Shown here piece after piece: positions 30,739 to 34,994 of a stretch of DNA of 34,994 nucleotides. The DNA comes from DAOMOP01 sp035444405. GTDB lineage: Bacteria; Pseudomonadota; Gammaproteobacteria; Burkholderiales; Rhodocyclaceae. A program made the translations under genes and the position numbers. The number at the start of each line of letters is the position of its first letter. Positions within the stretch are counted from its first letter, which is position 1. The stretch lies in assembly GCA_035444405.1 (NCBI GenBank), contig DAOMOP010000016.1:1-34994 (forward strand). Reading direction: 5' to 3'. The notes beneath the pieces are model-generated. The model did not search any database and was not told the origin of the DNA. It saw only the letters and a list, made by a program, of their open reading frames with translations.

Positions 30739-30822
30739 CGCGTTTGCGTGCCGGCGCCGGTGTCGCGCATGGCGGTCGCTCACCGCGCCGACGCTGCGAA
30801 AAGGTGCGCGGTGCAGGACCGC

Positions 30823-30850
30823 TTGCAAGTTCCGGCGTGGCGCCTAGATT
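30823..30850 (+). promoter_or_regulatory. Candidate promoter of the CDGSH gene
   Basis: TTGCAA (30823-30828) and TAGATT (30845-30850) with a 16-nt spacer lie 58 nt before the CDGSH ATG, in the 231-nt gap after the pad terminator. Confidence 0.5.
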
Positions 30851-30908
30851 GAAGGTGTGCGCGGCCGGCACGGCGTGCGGCACGCATTTGTGCAACACGG
30901 GGGATGAC

Positions 30909-31154
30909 ATGACCGAAGCCGTTCCGAACATTGCCCAGAAGGGACCGTTCGCGGTCGAAGTGGAGGCGGGCAAGAGCTATCTGTGGTGCGCGTGCGGCAA
31001 CAGTCGCAGGCAACCGTTCTGCGACGGCTCGCACAAGGGCGGGCCGTTCACGCCGGTGCGCTTCACGGCCCTCGAATCGGGCACGGTCTATCTGTGCGGC
31101 TGCAAACGCACCGGCAACAAGCCGTACTGCGACGGCACGCACCAGAGCCTCTGA
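30909..31154 (+). CDS. Two-motif CDGSH iron-sulfur protein
   Basis: This 81-residue protein has two CDGSH zinc-finger-like motifs, each of which binds a [2Fe-2S] cluster with three Cys and one His. The first is C27-x-C29, C38 and H42 (FCDGSHKG). The second is C63-x-C65, C74 and H78 (YCDGTHQ). Bacterial members are small soluble proteins related to mitoNEET, thought to act in FeS or redox handling. ATG 30909 is used; the nearby ATG 30904 is in another frame. It has its own promoter candidate and appears monocistronic. A link to the FeS-rich pad enzymes is possible but only by proximity. Confidence 0.9.
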   Translation: MTEAVPNIAQKGPFAVEVEAGKSYLWCACGNSRRQPFCDGSHKGGPFTPVRFTALESGTVYLCGCKRTGNKPYCDGTHQSL

Positions 31155-31240
31155 CCGCGCCACCGAGCCGACTCGCGCGAGCGGGGGCAGGACGCCCGCG
31201 GTGAGGCGGATGATCGACGAACGCCCGTTCGATTGGCGGA

Positions 31241-31264
31241 CAGGACGTCGGTTCGGCCGTCCTG
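31241..31264. repeat. Inverted repeat in the CDGSH-phasin gap
   Basis: CAGGACG (31241-31247) and CGTCCTG (31258-31264) form a 7-bp stem around a 10-nt loop, about 90 nt after the CDGSH stop. There is no T-run. It may be the CDGSH terminator. Apart from this and the phasin promoter the 306-nt gap shows nothing I can name. Confidence 0.35.
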
Positions 31265-31390
31265 AGGACGGGCGACGGGGCCGCGTTCGCGCAAGGTGTC
31301 GTGACGGTCGATCGCAGGCTTCGCCGACGGCCCGAGAATGACCCTCAGGGCGACGTCGGGGTGTCGCGTGCTGCAATCGCACAATCGGGT

Positions 31391-31418
31391 TTGACAGCGG
31401 TCGGCAAAGGTCTAAAAT
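31391..31418 (+). promoter_or_regulatory. Strong sigma70-type promoter of the phasin gene
   Basis: TTGACA (31391-31396, perfect) and TAAAAT (31413-31418) with a 16-nt spacer precede the phasin ATG by 42 nt. It is one of the best promoter matches in the window, fitting an abundant granule protein. Confidence 0.7.
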
Positions 31419-31460
31419 GTGCATTGTGCAGCGCAGCATCCATCACCGAAGGAGTATTCC

Positions 31461-31766
31461 ATGAACACCACCCTCGATTTCCAGAAGCCGCTCGAAACCG
31501 TCAAGGCCCTGATGGCGATTCAGGCCGAGACCATCGGCAAGTCGCTCGAGCTGCAGAAGAAGTCCGGCGAAGAGCTGATGAAGTTCTTCCAGACCGAAGC
31601 CGAAAAGGCCCGTGCCCTGAAGAGCCCGGAAGACCTGATCAAGTACAACGTCGACGCCAACACCGCGCTGTTCGGCCTGCTCAAGGCTCAGGGCGAGGCC
31701 TTCACCGCCCTGGCGACCGAGGCGAGCCAGGCCACGATGGCGAAGCTGCAGGGCCTGTCCAAGTAA
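31461..31766 (+). CDS. Phasin family protein (polyhydroxyalkanoate granule surface)
   Basis: This 101-residue, almost wholly helical protein starts MNTTLDFQKPLETVKALMAI. It contains IGKSLELQKKSGEELMKFFQ, NTALFGLLKAQGEAFTALAT and the end AKLQGLSK, a short Phasin_2-type pattern. Phasins coat polyhydroxybutyrate granules and control their number and size. The GAAGGAG ribosome site is about 7 nt before ATG 31461. It is monocistronic, with a strong promoter and a good terminator. It is shorter than many phasins but has no sign of truncation. It tells that the organism stores PHA, as most Rhodocyclales do; no PHA synthase is in the window. Confidence 0.88.
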   Translation: MNTTLDFQKPLETVKALMAIQAETIGKSLELQKKSGEELMKFFQTEAEKARALKSPEDLIKYNVDANTALFGLLKAQGEAFTALATEASQATMAKLQGLSK

Positions 31767-31800
31767 TCCCCCGCTCCGCCCTTGGCGGAGCAGTCGCCCG

Positions 31801-31834
31801 ATGCCCCGGTGATTCCCTTCGCCGGGGCATTTTT
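31801..31834 (+). terminator. Rho-independent terminator of the phasin gene
   Basis: ATGCCCCGG (31801-31809) pairs with CCGGGGCAT (31822-31830), followed at once by a run of five T (31830-31834). It is the clearest intrinsic terminator in the window. Confidence 0.85.
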
Positions 31835-31881
31835 GCGTGTGGGTGCCCGGTGATGACCGGCGCCCCCAGTCCGGCGCATTC

Positions 31882-32481
31882 CTAGAACGACGATCCTCTC
31901 TTGCCCAGAAATGCGTGTTCCTGCGCGGTCGACGTGCGGCCGAGAATGCCGTTGCGGTGCGGAAACCGGCCGAAGCGCGCGACGATGTCGCGATGGCGTA
32001 GGGCGTAAGCCAGGTAGTCGTCGAACACCGCTCGGTGCGCCGCCGGCGCCTCGTCGGCGAGCGTGGCGAAGAGCGCCACCGAGCGTTGCTGATCGTCGAG
32101 CGATTCGGAGTGCTCGAGCGGCAGGTAGAAGAAGACGCGTTCGATCGGCCGCAAGCTGCGGTCGTCGCCGCGCTCGAGCCCGGCCACGCACCACGCGCGT
32201 GCGAGCCGGTCGTAGGCGAACGATCGTGGCGTGCCGCGATACATGTTGCGCGGGAACTGGTCGGTCAGCAGGATCAGCGCGAGTCGCCCGGCCGGTCGCG
32301 TCAGCCAGTCGTCGAGCGTGCCCGTCGCGGCGCCGGTGACGAGCGCCGCGAAGCGCTCGCGCATCAGCGCGTCGGTGCGCGCGTCCTTTTTCCACCATTG
32401 GCGTGCCTGCGCACGGGCGACGGCCGCGTCGTCGGCGAGAGGACCGAACCAGAAGGCGTGGACGGTTTCGGGCGTGTCCAT
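31882..32481 (-). CDS. DUF924 family protein
   Basis: This 199-residue helical protein starts MDTPETVHAFWFGPLADDAA. It has the DUF924 hallmarks LILLTDQFPRNMYRGTPRSF, FFYLPLEHSESLDDQQRSV, RFGRFPHRNGILGR and the end HAFLGKRGSSF. The function is not established; the fold is TPR-like. ATG 32481 is chosen because AGGA lies upstream and the homologous core begins there; 12 extra codons to 32517 look unrelated. It is convergent with the phasin gene and divergent from ahpC, with the AT-rich ahpC control region between. Nothing links it to its neighbours. Confidence 0.88.
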   Translation of the reverse strand: MDTPETVHAFWFGPLADDAAVARAQARQWWKKDARTDALMRERFAALVTGAATGTLDDWLTRPAGRLALILLTDQFPRNMYRGTPRSFAYDRLARAWCVAGLERGDDRSLRPIERVFFYLPLEHSESLDDQQRSVALFATLADEAPAAHRAVFDDYLAYALRHRDIVARFGRFPHRNGILGRTSTAQEHAFLGKRGSSF

Positions 32482-32532
32482 GGCCGGCATCCTGGCAAGC
32501 CGCGCGGCAGCGACCACTGCGGCCGCCGTTCG

Positions 32533-32598
32533 ATTGCAAATATTAATTACGAATATTCTATCAATTCATTTCATTGATCGATCCCGCTTCTCTACGAT
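32533..32598 (+). promoter_or_regulatory. AT-rich control region of ahpC
   Basis: An unusually AT-rich stretch has AATATT twice (32539-32544, 32552-32557) inside ATTG/CAAT (32533-32536 / 32562-32565), a nested symmetric pattern. A candidate promoter TTCATT (32570-32575), 17 nt, TACGAT (32593-32598) follows. OxyR usually controls ahpCF from such a place, but the ATAG spacing of OxyR boxes is not clearly met. Confidence 0.4.
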
Positions 32599-32635
32599 TG
32601 CTCCTGTGTTCAACCAACCGACAGGAAGCAATCAC

Positions 32636-33202
32636 ATGAGCTCGATCATCAATACCGAAGTCAAGCCGTTCAAGGCCACCGCATTTTACGACGGCAAGTT
32701 CATCCCGGTGACGGAGGAAAACCTCAAGGGCGGCTGGTCGGTGGTGTTCTTCTACCCGGCCGACTTCACTTTCGTCTGCCCGACCGAGCTGGGCGATCTC
32801 GCCGACAACTATGCCGAGTTCCAGAAGCTGGGTGTGGAGATCTATGCGGTATCGACCGACACGCACTTCACCCACAAGGCGTGGCACGACAGCTCCGAGA
32901 CGATCGGCAAGATCAAGTATCCGATGATCGGGGACCCGACCGGCACGATCACGCGCAACTTCGGCGTGATGATCGAGGAAGACGGCTTGGCCGAGCGCGG
33001 CACCTTCGTGATCGATCCGGCAGGCCGCATCCAGATCGTCGAGATCAACGCCGGCGGCATCGGCCGCGACGCCTCCGAGCTGCTGCGCAAGGTCAAGGCC
33101 GCGCAGTACGTCGCCAGCCACCCGGGCGAAGTGTGCCCGGCCAAGTGGAAGGAAGGCGAAGCCACGCTGGCGCCGTCGCTGGACCTGGTCGGCAAGATCT
33201 GA
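32636..33202 (+). CDS. ahpC: Alkyl hydroperoxide reductase peroxiredoxin subunit
   Basis: This 188-residue typical 2-Cys peroxiredoxin starts MSSIINTEVKPFKATAFYDG. The peroxidatic cysteine is C48 in FYPADFTFVCPTEL and the resolving cysteine is C167 in HPGEVCPAKW. GGIGRDASELLRKVKAAQYV is the conserved C-terminal helix. It reduces H2O2 and organic peroxides using AhpF. ATG 32636 has AGGA about 10 nt upstream; the open frame upstream has no homology. It is followed by ahpF after 106 nt containing a hairpin. It protects against oxidative stress when this facultative denitrifier meets oxygen. Confidence 0.96.
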   Translation: MSSIINTEVKPFKATAFYDGKFIPVTEENLKGGWSVVFFYPADFTFVCPTELGDLADNYAEFQKLGVEIYAVSTDTHFTHKAWHDSSETIGKIKYPMIGDPTGTITRNFGVMIEEDGLAERGTFVIDPAGRIQIVEINAGGIGRDASELLRKVKAAQYVASHPGEVCPAKWKEGEATLAPSLDLVGKI

Positions 33203-33212
33203 GGCAGCCATC

Positions 33213-33238
33213 GCGGAGTCCCGCCGGGGACTCCGCTT
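33213..33238 (+). terminator. Hairpin between ahpC and ahpF
   Basis: GCGGAGTCCC (33213-33222) and GGGACTCCGC (33227-33236) form a perfect 10-bp stem with a 4-nt loop, then TT. It probably lowers ahpF relative to ahpC or ends part of the transcripts. Confidence 0.6.
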
Positions 33239-33308
33239 CATCCACCAGCGCCCGCCACCCGGGCCCTGCTGAATGAATCGACGAACCACCACACACCGGA
33301 GACCCGAC

Positions 33309-34901
33309 ATGCTTGACGCGAACATGAAGACGCAGTTGAAGGGACTGCTCGAGAAGATCACCCGGCCGGTCGAACTCGCCGCGAGCCTCGACGCCAGCCC
33401 CAGGTCGGCCGAGATGCGCGCGCTGCTCGAGGACATCGCGGCGCTGTCCGGCAATGTCACGCTCGTCGAGCGTCGCGATGCGGCCGGACGCACGCCGTCG
33501 TTCGCGGTCGCGCGCCAGGGCGCCGAGATGCACGTGCGCTTTGCCGGCATCCCGATGGGCCACGAATTCACGTCGCTGGTGCTCGCGCTGCTGCAGGCCG
33601 GTGGCCACCCGCCCAAGGTCGATGCCGACACCATCGAGCGCATCCGCTCGCTCGAAGGCCGTCTCGAGTTCGAGAGCTACGTCTCGCTGTCCTGCCACAA
33701 CTGCCCGGAGGTCGTGCAGGCGCTCAATCTGATGGCAGTGCTGAACCCGAACGTGCGCCACACGATGATCGACGGCGCGCTGTTCCAGGACGAGGTCGCC
33801 GCGTACAACATCATGGCGGTGCCGGCCGTGCGGCTCAACGGCGAGGCGTTCGGCCAGGGCCGCATGACGCTCGAGGAGATCCTCGCCAAGATCGACACCG
33901 GTGCGGCCGCGCGCGACGCCGCGAAGCTCGCGGACAAGGAGGCCTTCGACGTGCTCATCGTCGGCGGCGGCCCGGCGGGCGCGGCCGCCGCGATCTACGC
34001 GGCGCGCAAGGGCATTTCGACCGGCATCGTCGCCGAGCGCTTCGGCGGCCAGGTGATGGACACGCTCGCGATCGAGAACTTCATCTCGGTCAAGGAGACC
34101 GAAGGGCCCAAGCTCGTCGCCGCGCTCGAGCAGCACGTGAAGAGCTACGAGGTCGACGTGATGAACCTGCAGCGCGCCGAGGCGCTGGTGCCGGCCGCCA
34201 CGCCCGGCGGGCTCGCCGAGCTGCGTCTCGCCAACGGCGCGGTGCTGAAGAGCCGCAGCGTGATCGTCGCCACCGGCGCGCGCTGGCGCGAGCTCAACGT
34301 GCCCGGCGAGCGCGAATACCGCGGTCGCGGCGTCGCCTATTGCCCGCACTGCGACGGGCCGCTGTTCAAGGGCAAGCACGTCGCGGTGGTCGGCGGCGGC
34401 AACTCCGGCGTCGAGGCGGCGATCGATCTGGCGGGCATCGTCGCGCACGTGACGCTGCTCGAGTTCGACAGCCAGCTGCGCGCCGACGCGGTGCTGCAGG
34501 CCAAGCTCCGGAGCCAGCCCAACGTGACGGTGATCACGCAGGCGCAGACCACCGAGGTCATCGGCGACGGCCAGCGCGTCAAGGGCCTGCGCTACACCGA
34601 CCGCGCCAGCGGCGCGGCGCGCGAGATCGCATTGGAAGGCGTGTTCGTGCAGATCGGCCTGCTGCCCAACACCGACTGGCTGAAGGGCACGGTGGCGCTC
34701 ACGCGCTTCGGCGAGATCGTCGTCGATGCGCGCGGGCAGACCGCGGTGCCGGGGGTGTTCGCGGCCGGTGATGCGACGACGGTGCCGTACAAGCAGATCG
34801 TCATCGCGATGGGCGAGGGCGCCAAGGCGGCACTGTCGGCCTTCGACCATCTGATCCGCAGCGCGCCAGCGCCGGCTGTCGCGGAGGCGGCGGCGGTTTG
34901 A
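33309..34901 (+). CDS. ahpF: Alkyl hydroperoxide reductase flavoprotein subunit
   Basis: This 530-residue flavoenzyme moves electrons from NADH to AhpC. The N-terminal tandem thioredoxin-fold domain has C129-HN-C132. An FAD fold begins at VLIVGGGPAGAAAAIYAARK. The thioredoxin-reductase-like disulfide is C345-PH-C348, followed by HVAVVGGGNSGVEAAIDLAG for NADH. These cysteine numbers equal those of the E. coli enzyme. The C-terminal VFAAGDATTVPYKQIVIAMG contacts FAD. ATG 33309 (MLDANMKTQL) is preceded by GGAG at 33298-33301; the upstream ATG 33273 adds a Thr/Arg-rich tail without homology. The gene is complete. Confidence 0.96.
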   Translation: MLDANMKTQLKGLLEKITRPVELAASLDASPRSAEMRALLEDIAALSGNVTLVERRDAAGRTPSFAVARQGAEMHVRFAGIPMGHEFTSLVLALLQAGGHPPKVDADTIERIRSLEGRLEFESYVSLSCHNCPEVVQALNLMAVLNPNVRHTMIDGALFQDEVAAYNIMAVPAVRLNGEAFGQGRMTLEEILAKIDTGAAARDAAKLADKEAFDVLIVGGGPAGAAAAIYAARKGISTGIVAERFGGQVMDTLAIENFISVKETEGPKLVAALEQHVKSYEVDVMNLQRAEALVPAATPGGLAELRLANGAVLKSRSVIVATGARWRELNVPGEREYRGRGVAYCPHCDGPLFKGKHVAVVGGGNSGVEAAIDLAGIVAHVTLLEFDSQLRADAVLQAKLRSQPNVTVITQAQTTEVIGDGQRVKGLRYTDRASGAAREIALEGVFVQIGLLPNTDWLKGTVALTRFGEIVVDARGQTAVPGVFAAGDATTVPYKQIVIAMGEGAKAALSAFDHLIRSAPAPAVAEAAAV

Positions 34902-34952
34902 GCAACGGTCGCCGGGCTGCCCCAGGACGGTTGCTCACCCCCTCGGGGGGTG
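34902..34952 (+). repeat. Hairpins after ahpF
   Basis: GCAACGGTC/GACGGTTGC arms (34902-34910 / 34926-34934, one mismatch) are followed by CACCCCC-TCG-GGGGGTG (34936-34952). No T-run follows. They may end the ahpCF message; the window stops 42 nt later with no further gene visible. Confidence 0.35.
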
Positions 34953-34994
34953 AAGCGGGGGCACGGAGCACCGCTCCGCGCCCGCGGCGCGGGC

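Noticed and set aside
30744..30908. N-terminal extension of the CDGSH protein
   Set aside because: The extension overlaps the promoter candidate and is Arg/Gly-rich without homology; ATG 30909 gives the normal 81-residue protein.
32533..32580. Definite OxyR box upstream of ahpC
   Set aside because: AT-rich and symmetric, but the ATAG-N7-CTAT spacing is not met in any register I tried; left as a control region only.
1..34994. tRNA, rRNA, CRISPR arrays, insertion sequences
   Set aside because: No cloverleaf, rRNA-like, spaced direct-repeat or transposase sequence was recognised by reading both strands.

Overview
The window is high-GC DNA, densely packed with genes. It looks like a denitrifying betaproteobacterium of the Rhodocyclales (Azoarcus / Aromatoleum / Thauera type). 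The reason is a nearly complete anaerobic phenylacetate pathway: phenylacetyl-CoA:acceptor oxidoreductase (padBCD), five-subunit phenylglyoxylate:NAD+ oxidoreductase (padEFGHI) and phenylacetate-CoA ligase (padJ). Also present are a PaaX regulator, an Alvin-type 2[4Fe-4S] ferredoxin of the kind that serves anaerobic aromatic metabolism, a tungsten-type aldehyde oxidoreductase and a phasin. The organism is inferred from gene content only.

Layout. (1) 1-3795, plus strand: the 3' end of an acyl-CoA dehydrogenase, then livGFHM, a branched-chain-amino-acid-type ABC importer without a binding-protein gene in view. (2) 3943-5831, minus: paaY, a 486-nt gap, and a DUF1778/GNAT toxin-antitoxin pair. 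(3) 5978-14415, all minus: an aldehyde ferredoxin oxidoreductase carrying a fused MoaD-like tail, the trehalose operon otsB-GH15-otsA, a MarR regulator, and a membrane PAS-GGDEF diguanylate cyclase preceded by a sigma70-like promoter and what appears to be a c-di-GMP-I (GEMM) riboswitch. (4) 14791-16208: a ferredoxin (plus) facing paaX (minus). (5) 16532-30677, plus: fdhD-padB-padC-padD, a terminator, padEFGHIJ, an NDP-forming acyl-CoA synthetase-like protein and an FlK-type hotdog thioesterase, ended by a strong hairpin. (6) 30909-34901: a two-motif CDGSH protein, a phasin, a DUF924 protein (minus), ahpC and ahpF.

How the parts work together. PadJ activates phenylacetate to phenylacetyl-CoA. 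PadBCD (Mo or W cofactor, FeS, membrane anchor) oxidises its alpha-carbon to phenylglyoxylate and feeds quinone. PadEFGHI decarboxylates phenylglyoxylate to benzoyl-CoA with NAD+. FdhD probably sulfurates the PadB cofactor. PaaX likely represses from a perfect 9-bp inverted repeat that brackets the -35 and covers the -10 of the fdhD-pad promoter; the natural inducer is phenylacetyl-CoA. A second, weaker copy of the site lies beyond the 3' end of paaX.

Main oddities: padB is broken by a frame change inside a segment of about 100 nt that reads like the end of a PAS domain (recombination or misassembly); AOR is fused to MoaD; a diguanylate cyclase appears to be under a c-di-GMP riboswitch; PaaX may have paired operators; LivF has Arg in place of the Walker A Lys; and a synthetase/thioesterase pair of unknown function closes the pad cluster.
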